64,000 nt of DNA from Bradyrhizobium sp. 139 (GCF_023074175.1 NZ_JADPKS010000104.1:62001-126000); one strand, 5' to 3'. Shown: positions 33,936-42,416, numbered from the stretch's first letter. Made by a program: numbers and translations. Notes: generated by a model not told the origin, from the sequence alone.

Positions 33936-35357
33936 ATGGCGCACGAAGACCGCTACGGCCTGCCGCTCTCCACCTCTTCACACGAGGCGGCAAGCGCCTA
34001 TCGCGAAGGTGTCGACCTCATGCTCGCCGGCTGGACCGGCACGGCGGAGACCCTGGAGCGCGCCATGGCGGCTGATCCGGATTTCGCGCTGGCCCATATC
34101 GCCCGCGCCCGCGTGCATGGCTTCTATCAGCAGGGCGACCTCGCACGAAGCAAGGCGGCGCTCGCACGCGAGCTCGTGGCGAAACGCGGCACGGAACGCG
34201 AGCGTTCGCACGTCGAGACGCTGGCGCTCGCGATCGAGGGACAGCTGCCCGAGGCGATCGCATTGACGCTGAAGCACATCGACGCGTGGCCACGCGATGT
34301 CGTGGTGCTGTCGCTGCCGCTCGGTGCGTTCGGCCTGTTCGCGTTCTCCGGCATGCCCGATCACGACCGCGCCCGGCATGAGCTCTGCGAGCGCGTCGCG
34401 CATCACTATAGCGAGGACTGGTGGTTCCTGACGCTTTACGGCTGGGCCATGACCGAGAACGGCAACGTCGCCCGAGGCCGCGCGGTGACTGAGCGCGGCT
34501 TCGCGTTGCGGCGCGCGAACGCGCATGCCGCACACGCGGTGCTGCATGCGATGTTCGAGGACGGCTCGATCGACGCGGCTGATCGTCTCGTCGACGACTG
34601 GATACAATCGTACGACCGCACCGGCATTCTGCACGGCCATATCCGCTGGCACCAGGCGCTCGGCGCGCTCGAACATGGCGATGCGGCGCGCGCGCTTGCG
34701 ATCTATGCCGACGTGCTTCAGCCCTCCGCCACGCAGGCGCCGCCGCTGAACGTCATCACCGACGGCGCCTCGCTCTTGTGGCGCCTGTCGGCTTACGGCC
34801 ACACCGTGCCGGAGGCGCTCTGGCTTGATGCCGATGCCACCGCGCAAAAACTGTTTCCGAAATCGAGCCTTCCCTTTGCCGACGTCCACATGGCGCTGTT
34901 CGCTGCGGCGACGCAGAACCAAGAGGCGCTCGCTGCGCGCCTTGCGGCGATCGAGCAGCGGCTCGGCGACGGCAAGCTGCCGGCCGGTCCCGTGGTACCG
35001 GCGATCTGCCGAGCGCTCGTGGCCTTTGCCGACCGGGATTACGCCTCATGCGGGCAAACGCTCTCGCCCATCCTCGGCGAGGTCGTGCGCATCGGCGGCA
35101 GCCATGCCCAGCGCGAACTGATCGAGGATACCTACATCGTCGCGCTCATGCGCAGCGGCGAGCTGCCCCGCGCCCGCGCGCTGCTCGACGCCCGCCTGCA
35201 CCGCCGTCCCGTCGGGACACGCGCTGGCAGGCCGCGATGGGCTAGCTCTGCCACGAAAAAAACATCAGCCTGGCAGCAAGTGCCTGCTAGGACGGGGCGG
35301 GCGATCAGGCGAATCGCCGATGGATGGTGCAGTGGTATTCCAAGCGGGCTTGGCTGA
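33936..35357 (+). CDS. TPR protein, C-terminus apparently frameshifted
   Basis: A protein of repeated helical pairs (TPR/SEL1-like superhelix), with units such as A-M-A-A-D-P-D-F-A-L-A-H-I-A-R-A-R and A-D-R-L-V-D-D-W-I-Q. It has no signal peptide and is probably a cytoplasmic scaffold. The body is coherent to about residue 424 (ARALLDARLHRRP). After that the frame reads V-G-T-R-A-G-R-P-R-W and low-complexity sequence to 35357. The other frame gives R-R-D-T-R-W-Q-A-A-M-G and a stop at 35245, which looks like the natural end. One missing base near 35208-35212 would explain this. GGAG 7 bases before ATG. Confidence 0.65.
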   Translation: MAHEDRYGLPLSTSSHEAASAYREGVDLMLAGWTGTAETLERAMAADPDFALAHIARARVHGFYQQGDLARSKAALARELVAKRGTERERSHVETLALAIEGQLPEAIALTLKHIDAWPRDVVVLSLPLGAFGLFAFSGMPDHDRARHELCERVAHHYSEDWWFLTLYGWAMTENGNVARGRAVTERGFALRRANAHAAHAVLHAMFEDGSIDAADRLVDDWIQSYDRTGILHGHIRWHQALGALEHGDAARALAIYADVLQPSATQAPPLNVITDGASLLWRLSAYGHTVPEALWLDADATAQKLFPKSSLPFADVHMALFAAATQNQEALAARLAAIEQRLGDGKLPAGPVVPAICRALVAFADRDYASCGQTLSPILGEVVRIGGSHAQRELIEDTYIVALMRSGELPRARALLDARLHRRPVGTRAGRPRWASSATKKTSAWQQVPARTGRAIRRIADGWCSGIPSGLG

Positions 35358-35445
35358 ACAAACGGGATCGCAACCAATTTGCGGTTCGATCGTTGTTGGA
35401 CGGAACTTTTCCGCCGCCGTGGCCCCCTGGCATACGAGCTTGACG

Positions 35446-36024
35446 ATGCGCCTCCGCCGACCGGTCCTCGCCGCGGCCCTCGTGGCTCTCGCAAGTCCTT
35501 GTTTTGGCGAGCCTTCCGCGCCGATCCCGGTCAACAATCCGCCGGCGCAGCAGAATTCCTTCGTTGACCTGCTGGCCCTGATGTCCGGTCACTGCAAGAC
35601 GCTGAAGGTCGCTGGGCGCACCTTTCCCTGCAGGACTGTAGCCTACGCCCATGGCGACAAGGGCCGGGTCAATTTTACGGTCGCCGTCGACGATCCCGCC
35701 GACGACAACCATGTCGTGTCGTTCTCCGGCGAGAACGGTAAGCGGGCCGACGACAATTCCTACGAGCTGCGGATCGACCGCATGCTGCTCAATTCCAAGG
35801 ATCGGCCGAGGATCGACGGCCTGCCGGTGCCGGCCGAGCAGACCTCGACGGGCGTCTGCCGCCAGACCGGCAATTTCGCCGCCAAGAAGGTGACGGATGT
35901 CACCTGCTCAGCCACCGACAGCGATGGCCGCCGATATGAGCTGCTGTTCGTCTCGGACGGCAAGCCGGTGAGCGTGCGCCGGATCCGGCAATCGTCGCCG
36001 TCGATCCAGGATCCGTTCAAGTAA
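35446..36024 (+). CDS. exported protein, 192 residues, unknown family
   Basis: The ATG at 35446 directly precedes a signal peptide (MRLRRPVLAAALVALASP). The mature protein has Cys in G-H-C-K-T-L-K-V, F-P-C-R-T-V, G-V-C-R-Q-T-G and V-T-C-S-A-T and looks beta-rich. The open frame begins at 35320, but the extension is not plausible. No family was recognised. The gene lies 88 bases after the TPR frame end. Confidence 0.62.
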   Translation: MRLRRPVLAAALVALASPCFGEPSAPIPVNNPPAQQNSFVDLLALMSGHCKTLKVAGRTFPCRTVAYAHGDKGRVNFTVAVDDPADDNHVVSFSGENGKRADDNSYELRIDRMLLNSKDRPRIDGLPVPAEQTSTGVCRQTGNFAAKKVTDVTCSATDSDGRRYELLFVSDGKPVSVRRIRQSSPSIQDPFK

Positions 36025-36112
36025 CGGCATCCCGTCCTGGCGAAAAAGCCGGAACGCATGACGCCGGACACCAGTCATTGTGTATGATTTGCGCCATGCT
36101 TCGGAGCGAGCC

Positions 36113-36460
36113 ATGACACGCGACCTTTTGTTTCTGCTGCGGCCCGGTTTCGAAGACCCCGCATTTCCGGGCCGGCACTTCTATTGCTGGCATTGCGCGC
36201 TGATCGAGGGCGTGCTCGCCTCGTTTCCGGCGCTTTCCAAAAAGCTCGAGGTCGAGCGCATCGCATGGCCGCACCCAAGGCAGCCGGTGATAGCGCTGGT
36301 CGGCGAGGAGGACCAGTCGCTGCCGCTGCTCGTGCTGGCGGATGGGGCGACGTCGCGGCACCAGACCGGCAGCCACCAGGGCCGCGCGTTCGTTGCCGAC
36401 AAGGACGCGATCCTCGCCGCGCTCTCCGAACGCCACGGCTTCCCCGATCCGCATCCGTGA
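36113..36460 (+). CDS. DUF3088 family protein
   Basis: A 115-residue protein with the DUF3088 pattern: R-D-L-L-F-L-L-R-P-G-F-E-D, F-Y-C-W-H-C-A-L-I-E-G-V-L, then I-A-W-P-H-P-R-Q-P-V-I and Q-S-L-P-L-L-V-L. The C-W-H-C pair lies where thioredoxin-fold proteins carry their active-site Cys, suggesting a glutaredoxin/thioredoxin-like fold. The function of the family is not established. The ATG at 36113 was chosen over 36080. Confidence 0.75.
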   Translation: MTRDLLFLLRPGFEDPAFPGRHFYCWHCALIEGVLASFPALSKKLEVERIAWPHPRQPVIALVGEEDQSLPLLVLADGATSRHQTGSHQGRAFVADKDAILAALSERHGFPDPHP

Positions 36461-36606
36461 GGAGGACGCGCGACGCCGGTGCAACCCACTCTCGTGTCCC
36501 GGACGGGGCACGTGAGCCGTCCCGAAAGGAGGGAAAATCGGCATTGCCGGCCGCCGCCGTTGCCTCGCATATTTGGCGCAGTAAGCAAGACTGAGAGCCG
36601 TCCTCC

Positions 36607-37176
36607 ATGCGCAGTCCCCTCCCCGCCCTCCTCGTCGTCGATGTTCAGCGCGCGTTCGACGAATGGGAGGCGGCAGGCAAGCGGCGCAACAATCCGGATG
36701 CGGTGGCGCGCATCGCCGATCTGCTCGCGGCATTCAGGAGGAGCGGCGCGCCGATCTTCCACATCCGCCACGAGGGCACCAAGCCGACCTCGTCGTTCCT
36801 GCCGCAAAACTCCGGCTACGCGGTCAAGGACGAGGCGCGCGAAGCGCCGGGTGAGGCGGTGGTCGTCAAGCGCGTCAACAGCGCCTTCATCGGGACCGAT
36901 CTCGATACGCGCCTGCGCGCGGTCAACATCACGACGCTCGTGATCTGCGGCGCCACCACCAATCATTGTGTCGAGACGACGACGCGGATGGCCGGCAACC
37001 TCGGCTTCGACGCGCAGCTGGTGCGCGATGCGACCTGGACCTTCGACCGGATCGGGCCAGATGGCGACAAGCATTCGGCTGAAGAAGTTCATGCAATGAC
37101 GCTGTCGAATCTCAACGGCGAATTCGCGCGCATCGTCGCCGCCGATGACGTGATCGCTTCGTTCGAAGCGACGTGA
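36607..37176 (+). CDS. isochorismatase-family cysteine hydrolase
   Basis: A 189-residue protein of the isochorismatase-like hydrolase superfamily (nicotinamidases, ureidoacrylate hydrolases and others). The triad is Asp in L-L-V-V-D-V-Q-R-A-F, Lys in V-V-K-R-V-N-S-A-F, and Cys in T-N-H-C-V-E-T-T. The cis-peptide I-C-G-A-T-T-N-H precedes the Cys. It is full length. Substrate cannot be assigned; nothing in the neighbourhood points to nicotinamide or pyrimidine metabolism. Confidence 0.85.
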   Translation: MRSPLPALLVVDVQRAFDEWEAAGKRRNNPDAVARIADLLAAFRRSGAPIFHIRHEGTKPTSSFLPQNSGYAVKDEAREAPGEAVVVKRVNSAFIGTDLDTRLRAVNITTLVICGATTNHCVETTTRMAGNLGFDAQLVRDATWTFDRIGPDGDKHSAEEVHAMTLSNLNGEFARIVAADDVIASFEAT

Positions 37177-37253
37177 CAATAGATCGCGGCACATCGAACA
37201 TTCACGCGTTGATCGGAATTCCCGTCTGCGTCGTTTCGACGCCCGCACTGGCC

Positions 37254-37278
37254 GGAACACGCCGGACGCCCATGTGTT
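37254..37278 (+). promoter_or_regulatory. EcfG-like (general stress sigma) promoter candidate
   Basis: GGAAC (37254-37258) is followed after 17 bases by GTT (37276-37278), matching the alphaproteobacterial EcfG consensus GGAAC-N16/17-CGTT except at the first base of the -10 element. It lies 30 bases upstream of the small secreted protein gene at 37309. Confidence 0.45.
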
Positions 37279-37308
37279 GTCACTCGATATCTCAACTGGA
37301 GTGACGAC

Positions 37309-37626
37309 ATGAAGTATCTCTTTGCCGCGATGGCCGTCGGTGCTGCGGCACTCGCCGGTGGATCCGCGGCATATGCGGCCGACGGCGGAACCGCCAAGCA
37401 GAACGGGCAGATCGGCCAATCGACCGACATCAGCGCGCAGCACAGGTATCACCATTACGGCTATGGACATCGCCACCACTGGCGCCATCACGGCTACTAC
37501 CGGCCGCATTACCGGAGCTACGGCTATTATCCGCGGCACCGCGGCTATTATGGCGGCGGACCATACGGATATTACGGCGGCGGCGGTCCCAGTGTGACGT
37601 TCGGATTCGGCGGCGGCCGATGGTGA
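37309..37626 (+). CDS. small secreted Gly/Tyr/His-rich protein
   Basis: A 105-residue product with a signal peptide ending near A-A-Y-A-A. The mature part is dominated by Tyr, His, Arg and Gly (H-Y-G-Y-G-H-R-H-H-W and G-G-G-P-Y-G-Y-Y-G-G-G) and is probably intrinsically disordered; the His clusters could bind metal ions. GGAG lies 8 bases before the ATG. An EcfG-like promoter and a strong terminator frame the gene, so it is monocistronic and perhaps stress-induced. Confidence 0.7.
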   Translation: MKYLFAAMAVGAAALAGGSAAYAADGGTAKQNGQIGQSTDISAQHRYHHYGYGHRHHWRHHGYYRPHYRSYGYYPRHRGYYGGGPYGYYGGGGPSVTFGFGGGRW

Positions 37627-37633
37627 GACGAAA

Positions 37634-37658
37634 GGCCCGCGAATGTGCGGGCCTTTTT
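37634..37658 (+). terminator. rho-independent terminator
   Basis: GGCCCGC (37634-37640), loop GAATGT, GCGGGCC (37647-37653), then TTTTT. It ends the small secreted-protein gene and abuts the natural end of the convergent amine oxidase gene at 37660. Confidence 0.88.
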
Positions 37659-37673
37659 CTTATCCCCGCAAAA

Positions 37674-38930
37674 TCATTTCCGCCGTCTCCAGCCCGCTCG
37701 CCAGCGCCGCCTCCACCGTGCCCATGACGCGCCGCGATAGAGCGCTTCGCCGGAGAACAACACCGGGCCGTCGGCGCACGCAAGGATCGCCTGCGCCTCG
37801 CGTGTCCGCGGCGTCGCCCAGGAATAGGCGCCGCGGGCGAACGGATCGTGCAGCCAGTTGGTCGCCGCAGTCGCGACGAGATCGCGCGCGATGTCGTCCC
37901 GCGACATCCCGAAGATGGCGCCAAGCGAATCGAGACCGGCCTCGATCAGCCCGTGGCGATCGAGCGTCGCCAGCTCGGCCGTCCGCGGGCCGCCGAACCA
38001 GCCGGTGAGCACGGGGTGCTGGTCCGGATGCCGCGTCCACCACACCGGGATCGACTGGTCCGATAGCAGGAAGGTCATGTCCGCGAGATCTTCGTTTCGC
38101 TCGCGCCACCACGGCCGCGCGAACCGCAGCAGGATTTTGATGACACTGCCGAAACCAATGTCGCCGGCGGAAGCGGCCTTCGCGCGTGCGCTCTCCGGAA
38201 GCGCGATGTCGCGCAGCAACGGCAGCGGAACAGTGAGGACCGCGCGATCGCAGCCATGCAAATCGCCGCCGGCACAGCGGACGGCCAGCGGGCCGCCCGT
38301 CTCCTCGATCGCCGACACCGCGCAGCCGAAGCGAAACGTCACGCCAAGCCCGCGGCACTCGCCCGCCAGAAAGTCAATCAGCGCGCCATAGCCGCCGACG
38401 ATGCGCGCCTGCGTGTGACGTCCGCCGTCCATCCATTCCTCGCGCAGCGCCAGCGTCGAGGCACGCTCGGGATCAGCGGCGTCGTAGCCCTCAACCATCC
38501 GCCCGATCGAATGGCGCAGCCGGTCATAGTCAGGCCCGGCAAAATGCCGGCGCAGGAAATCGGCGACGGTGAGGTCGTCCTGCAACGCCCCGAGCACGTC
38601 ATGCAACTCCGCCTGATCCGGATCGTGCCGATCCTCGCGCGAGAGTCTCGTGCCGTCAAAGCTCCACTGCGTGCCTTCGATCTCCTGGACGGACAGCCCG
38701 GCCTCGCGCAGGAGCCCGCGCGTGACCGGCGCTTCGCCAGGGACGAATTCGGCGCCGGCATCGGCGGGGTAGCCAAACTCCGACGCCGGCAGCGGCAGGA
38801 TGCGCCCCCCGCAGCGCTCGCGCGCCTCCAGGATCGTTACCGTCCTGCCCGCACGTGCCAGCTTGCGCGCCGCCATCAGCCCGGCCGCGCCGGCGCCGAT
38901 GACAACGATATGCTCCGATTGTCCCGACAT
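37674..38930 (-). CDS. FAD-dependent amine oxidase, C-terminus frameshifted
   Basis: A flavin amine oxidase (monoamine oxidase/phytoene-desaturase-like superfamily). The dinucleotide-binding motif is V-V-I-G-A-G-A-A-G-L-M-A-A at residues 10-22 and R-E-R-C-G-G-R follows. The C-terminal FAD-binding segment G-P-V-L-F-S-G-E-A-L-Y-R-G-A-S is intact. The next residues, W-A-R-W-R-R-R-W, are atypical. In another frame the DNA reads M-G-T-V-E-A-A-L-A-S-G-L-E-T-A and a stop at 37660, which is the expected end (a helix over the flavin). One base seems missing near 37723-37728. Last gene of a three-gene operon. Confidence 0.75.
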   Translation of the reverse strand: MSGQSEHIVVIGAGAAGLMAARKLARAGRTVTILEARERCGGRILPLPASEFGYPADAGAEFVPGEAPVTRGLLREAGLSVQEIEGTQWSFDGTRLSREDRHDPDQAELHDVLGALQDDLTVADFLRRHFAGPDYDRLRHSIGRMVEGYDAADPERASTLALREEWMDGGRHTQARIVGGYGALIDFLAGECRGLGVTFRFGCAVSAIEETGGPLAVRCAGGDLHGCDRAVLTVPLPLLRDIALPESARAKAASAGDIGFGSVIKILLRFARPWWRERNEDLADMTFLLSDQSIPVWWTRHPDQHPVLTGWFGGPRTAELATLDRHGLIEAGLDSLGAIFGMSRDDIARDLVATAATNWLHDPFARGAYSWATPRTREAQAILACADGPVLFSGEALYRGASWARWRRRWRAGWRRRK

Positions 38931-38939
38931 GCCGCTGCT

Positions 38940-39647
38940 TTACTTGGCCACGGCTTGCGGGTCGTTCTGGATGAGGTAGCGCAGCAGCAGCACGCCGCCG
39001 CCGAGCGGTCGCGTGCTTTCCAGCGTCATCGCAGTCAGTGGCGCGCGCTGGTCGCTCTCCACGTCCGTCGAGTCGAACACGAAGGGTGCGCCCCTGGCGC
39101 CGTCGATCGCGGGGCTGAGGATCAGATTGAATTCGTCGATCAGACCGGCGCGCAGGAATGCGCCATTGGCAACGCCGCCGCCCTCCACCAGCAAGCGCTT
39201 CACGCCGAGCTCGCGATTGAGGATATCGAGCGTCAGCACGAGGTCGATCTCCGACGTGCCGCCAAAGATGTAGGATACGCCCTCGCCGCGGAGCCCAGCC
39301 AGATGCGAATCCGGCACGCTCTCGGTCAGCACCACCACGATCGGATCGCCGCCGATATCGGAGCGGCCCCAGCCGATCTTGCCGTGCGCGTCGAGCACGA
39401 CGCCGTAGATTTTCGCATCACGCCGCGCGAACCAGTTTTCGCGCGGAAATGTCGCAGTCGTCGCGGGATAAGGCTTCCCCTTGGCGAACTCGGATCCGGT
39501 GACGCGGCCGATCACCCAGGCATCGCCGCCGAGCTCGCCATGGATCTTCTCGAACCAGTCGGTGCCCGCGCCTTTCGGGCGCCAGCGGCTGGGATGGGTG
39601 CGGCCATCCAGGCTGGAGTGCATCAGACAGATGACGTAAGGCTTCAT
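38940..39647 (-). CDS. dihydrofolate reductase/RibD C-terminal family protein
   Basis: A 235-residue protein of the DHFR/RibD reductase superfamily: K-P-Y-V-I-C-L-M-H-S-S-L-D-G-R at the N-terminus, the V-I-G-R-V-T-G region, and the L-L-V-E-G-G-G-V-A-N-G-A-F-L substrate-loop motif characteristic of RibD-type pyrimidine reductases, with D-E-F-N-L-I-L-S-P after it. It is probably an NADPH reductase of a heterocycle but is not linked to riboflavin genes here. Its stop lies 9 bases before the amine oxidase start. Confidence 0.82.
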   Translation of the reverse strand: MKPYVICLMHSSLDGRTHPSRWRPKGAGTDWFEKIHGELGGDAWVIGRVTGSEFAKGKPYPATTATFPRENWFARRDAKIYGVVLDAHGKIGWGRSDIGGDPIVVVLTESVPDSHLAGLRGEGVSYIFGGTSEIDLVLTLDILNRELGVKRLLVEGGGVANGAFLRAGLIDEFNLILSPAIDGARGAPFVFDSTDVESDQRAPLTAMTLESTRPLGGGVLLLRYLIQNDPQAVAK

Positions 39648-39667
39648 GGGGTATCTCCAGGCCGCGC

Positions 39668-40330
39668 TCAGGCGGCCGGCTCATTGCCCTTGGCGCGATC
39701 GTTTACGATCACCGCCAGCGGATTGAGCTTTGGCGGCGCGACGAGCTTGAGCGTGTTGCTGTCATGATCGTTGAATGGCGCGCCGCGCACGAACAACTCG
39801 GTCTGGATCAGATAGGTCCAGCTTCCGTCATCGTTGAAGGTGATGTCGCAGCGATAGGAGTCGGTGCGAAAGGCCTGTTCCAGGAAATCGGTCGAGCAGA
39901 TTCCGTAAGCGGTATCGCCGCGCTTGGCCGTCACGGAGATCGTCTTGTCATCCGGCCCGGCCTTGCCCGAGGCGAGCAGGACCTGCCCGCGCGGGATCGC
40001 TAGCGTCTGCATGATCAGCCCGGTCGCGGGCTCCCATAGCCAATAGCCGACCTGGTCGTGGAAGGTGATATCTTCCTCAGGCGTGTTGATGTGGATGTGA
40101 TAGCGCAGCCCGTAAAGAAGCTGCGGCCCGTTGGCTTGCGGATCGATCGGGTCCATCCGGATATGCTCGATGAACACCCGCCGCTCAGGCCCCTGCGCCT
40201 TCGGATTGACGTCGATGCCCTTCTCCGCCTGCCAGATGCCGGCAAGACGGCGCAGCGGGCCGAGATTGGCAAGGCCGGCGGGCGAGACGTCCTCGGGCTC
40301 GGTGAAGATGTCGGCGGGAATGGGGAGCAT
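39668..40330 (-). CDS. FABP-like/heme-binding beta-barrel protein
   Basis: A 220-residue protein resembling the nitrobindin/FABP-like (DUF1794-type) beta-barrels: L-G-P-L-R-R-L-A-G-I-W-Q near the N-terminus, R-Y-H-I-H-I-N-T-P, H-D-Q-V-G-Y-W-L-W-E-P, and T-D-S-Y-R-C-D-I-T. The chosen ATG at 40330 gives the expected length; the longer frame to 40543 is spurious. It lies 20 bases upstream of the DHFR-like gene, so it is the first gene of the operon. Heme or lipid ligand is not resolved. Confidence 0.7.
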   Translation of the reverse strand: MLPIPADIFTEPEDVSPAGLANLGPLRRLAGIWQAEKGIDVNPKAQGPERRVFIEHIRMDPIDPQANGPQLLYGLRYHIHINTPEEDITFHDQVGYWLWEPATGLIMQTLAIPRGQVLLASGKAGPDDKTISVTAKRGDTAYGICSTDFLEQAFRTDSYRCDITFNDDGSWTYLIQTELFVRGAPFNDHDSNTLKLVAPPKLNPLAVIVNDRAKGNEPAA

Positions 40331-40518
40331 GATGGCCTCGCGGGAAGATGCAGAGGCCAGCAATATCACAGGAAGACGAGGCGTGAATTCAACTCGTGAA
40401 TTCAACTCATGTCTCCGACAAGCGCCCGAGGCATTCGAGCCATGCGGCGACGCCCGTTGCATCTGTCGGCCAGCGCCCCCGCGTGCCGCGATCGCCGGTC
40501 CGCAACAGGCGTGATGCC

Positions 40519-41025
40519 CTACTTCAACGCCAGGCTGCTGCAATACGCCGAGGTTTCACCGGAGCGCCAGCCGGTGACCCGTCCGGCCTCCTTGCACTCG
40601 TCGTAGGTCTTGTAGTTGCCGATGTTCCGCCACGTGAACGAATACACGCCGCCCGAAACGTTGCAGCCGGTCCACGGCCCCTTGGCGGACTTGAAGCTCG
40701 ACTGGCAACCGCCGGCGCAGCTGCTCGTTTCGCGTTCGAGCTTGGCGAGCTTCGCGGCATCAGACATTGGCGCCGTCGCGATGCTCGATGCGGGTGACGA
40801 CGTCCGATACCCGGTGCTGCGGGCTGCCACGTGATACGTTGGCTTGTGCGGCCTCGCCATTTGCTTCGGCGCGTCGACCGTGACGCGGGGAAGCTCGACG
40901 CCGCCACCGCCCGATTGCGTCGGTTGGGACATTGCCGTGCCGCTCAGGCCACACAGCAACAGTGCAATCGTTGGGAGTGCGACAGCGGGACGCGTAACGA
41001 AGCGTGACGATGACGTCATGGGCAT
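40519..41025 (-). CDS. secreted protein with C-terminal Cys-rich domain
   Basis: A 168-residue product with a signal peptide (about residues 1-33, through A-M-S-Q), a Pro/Ser/Thr-rich linker, and a C-terminal domain with five Cys (S-S-C-A-G-G-C-Q-S, T-G-C-N-V-S-G-G-V-Y, D-E-C-K-E-A, A-Y-C-S-S). It may be disulfide-bonded in the periplasm or surface-exposed. ATG codons at 41025 and 41019 are both possible. No family recognised. Confidence 0.6.
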   Translation of the reverse strand: MPMTSSSRFVTRPAVALPTIALLLCGLSGTAMSQPTQSGGGGVELPRVTVDAPKQMARPHKPTYHVAARSTGYRTSSPASSIATAPMSDAAKLAKLERETSSCAGGCQSSFKSAKGPWTGCNVSGGVYSFTWRNIGNYKTYDECKEAGRVTGWRSGETSAYCSSLALK

Positions 41026-41428
41026 GATGCGGGAGGACGGTCAATTCCATCCCCGAGACGAGGATATCACGAGACAATCGAGGTTGCATCCTCGAATCCC
41101 GCAACTTGATCCGAGGCACCGGCGCGCAATCACGCCACAGCTGCCACAGTTTTAATCAGGTTCTGGACGAGATTTGCGCCGAGTTCGGCTTTGCCACCGG
41201 CGCACTACAGCGACTGAGCACTTATAGATTTGCGTTTGATCACGCCGGCCGATCGGTTCGATCGTGCAGCCGGCTGGGGTGGAGTAAAATCGGTACGGAC
41301 CGAGCTTGGCTCCTCGCACGAGCCGAGCTCGGCCCCATGTCTGGCGCATGCAGTCGAGCAGTCGATCCAGCTCAATACGAAACGCAGTTCGCTGCAACGC
41401 ATTGATGCCGCGATCTGCGCCGTGGCGT
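41026..41428. other. 403-base region without a supported gene
   Basis: Open frames are present on both strands but lack ribosome-binding sites and coding character. The only notable feature is a 31-base segment (41238-41268) that recurs at 41828-41858. I see no promoter, terminator or RNA gene I can support. Confidence 0.5.
41238..41268 (+). repeat. 31-base direct repeat, copy 1
   Basis: GATCACGCCGGCCGATCGGT and the following 11 bases match copy 2 at 41828-41858 at 28 of 31 positions. The two copies bracket the small Ser/Gly-rich protein gene (41429-41737). Confidence 0.6.
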
Positions 41429-41737
41429 TTACTTGCCGGTCGAGCCCGCGTGTGGGCTCATTGTGCCGGTTGTCCCCTTGTTCATGTCCGTTGAGTTCAT
41501 GTCCGTTGAACCGGTTCCGCTGGTCGAACCCGTTGTGCTCGACCCGCGCCTTTCGGACCTGGCGGTGCCGCTGCTCATGCTGCTGGATCCCGGGCTGCCC
41601 GTCGTCCCGGTCGAGCTTGAGCCAGACATGCCTGTCGCGCCACCAGCACCGCCGCCTGCACCACCACCGCCCTGAGCGAACGCGACAGAGCTGGTGAGTA
41701 CGAGCGCTGCGGCAAAGCCAATCGTTGCGGGTTTCAT
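41429..41737 (-). CDS. secreted Ser/Gly/Thr-rich protein, 102 residues
   Basis: A signal peptide (MKPATIGFAAALVLTSSVAF, cleaved after A-Q) is followed by a low-complexity chain of Gly, Ser and Thr with a few Met and Asp (G-T-G-S-T-D-M-N-S-T-D-M-N). It should be disordered and exported. AAAGGA lies about 8 bases before the ATG. The gene is preceded by an EcfG-like promoter at 41767-41791. Similar short Ser/Gly/Thr-rich exported proteins are common in Bradyrhizobium, and their role is unknown. Confidence 0.65.
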   Translation of the reverse strand: MKPATIGFAAALVLTSSVAFAQGGGGAGGGAGGATGMSGSSSTGTTGSPGSSSMSSGTARSERRGSSTTGSTSGTGSTDMNSTDMNKGTTGTMSPHAGSTGK

Positions 41738-41766
41738 GCGATGTCCTTTCATTCTGGAGGTGGGAC

Positions 41767-41791
41767 AACCGAGGCCCCGTGCTGCCGTTCC
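41767..41791 (-). promoter_or_regulatory. EcfG-like promoter candidate
   Basis: On the minus strand GGAAC (41791-41787) is followed after 17 bases by GTT (41769-41767). It lies 30 bases upstream of the 41737 start. Confidence 0.5.
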
Positions 41792-41827
41792 AGAAATATC
41801 CCATTGATGCGAAGCATATCCGCTCGC

Positions 41828-41858
41828 GATCAAGCCGGCCCGTCGGTTCGATCGTGCA
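41828..41858 (+). repeat. 31-base direct repeat, copy 2
   Basis: Matches copy 1 at 41238-41268 at 28 of 31 positions, same orientation. Confidence 0.6.
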
Positions 41859-41942
41859 TCGCATGCACTGTCACGGCATGATCCTCTTCAACAACGCGCT
41901 CTCACCCTGCGGTGTACACGAGCAGGCGGCCTGCCGGTTCGC

Positions 41943-42266
41943 TTACGCCGCCATCTTGCGGCAGGATTCGGCGCAGGCCTCGCAGGCGGCGACACATTCG
42001 TCCATGTCGCCGATCCGCCTGCAGTCGCTGGCGCACTCCGCACAGATCTCCGCGCACTCCTTGCAGGTGTGCTTGTGATGCGGCGTGTTGATCAACATGA
42101 AATGGGCCGAGGTCCGACACATCTCCGCGCACGCCATCATCAAACGGAAATGGGCCGCTTCGACATGCTTGCCGCCCAGTTCAAGACAGTGGTTCATCGC
42201 CGTCGAGAGGCAGGTCTTGTAGCAGGACAAGCAGGTCTCGATGCAGCGCGTTATCTCCTCGTTCAT
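41943..42266 (-). CDS. four-helix Cys-rich copper storage protein (Csp-like, DUF326)
   Basis: A 107-residue protein with 16 Cys at 8, 12, 15, 19, 27, 46, 50, 68, 71, 75, 78, 82, 91, 95, 98 and 102. Most sit in C-x3-C or C-x2-C spacing on predicted helices, the layout of Csp3-type four-helix bundles that store Cu(I) in their core. There is no signal peptide, so a cytosolic form is expected. The middle T-P-H-H-K-H-T-C adds His ligands. AGGAG lies 6 bases before the ATG. An EcfG-like promoter (42417-42441) lies upstream, suggesting stress induction. Confidence 0.85.
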   Translation of the reverse strand: MNEEITRCIETCLSCYKTCLSTAMNHCLELGGKHVEAAHFRLMMACAEMCRTSAHFMLINTPHHKHTCKECAEICAECASDCRRIGDMDECVAACEACAESCRKMAA

Positions 42267-42416
42267 GACGTGCTCCTAGGCGACATGTCTTTTGTCTTTT
42301 GCGGGTGCGGGCGGCCTTCCTGGCCGAAGCGAAGCGCTCCGCCGCAGGCCGGCGAGCCGATGCTTCGCCGCCAAGCTTTCCACCATGCAAGACCTCCAAC
42401 TCGGCACTTTCCAGTG

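Noticed and set aside
41205..41864. 219-residue minus-strand frame
   Set aside because: It overlaps a signal-peptide gene in another frame and has no recognisable pattern or start signal.
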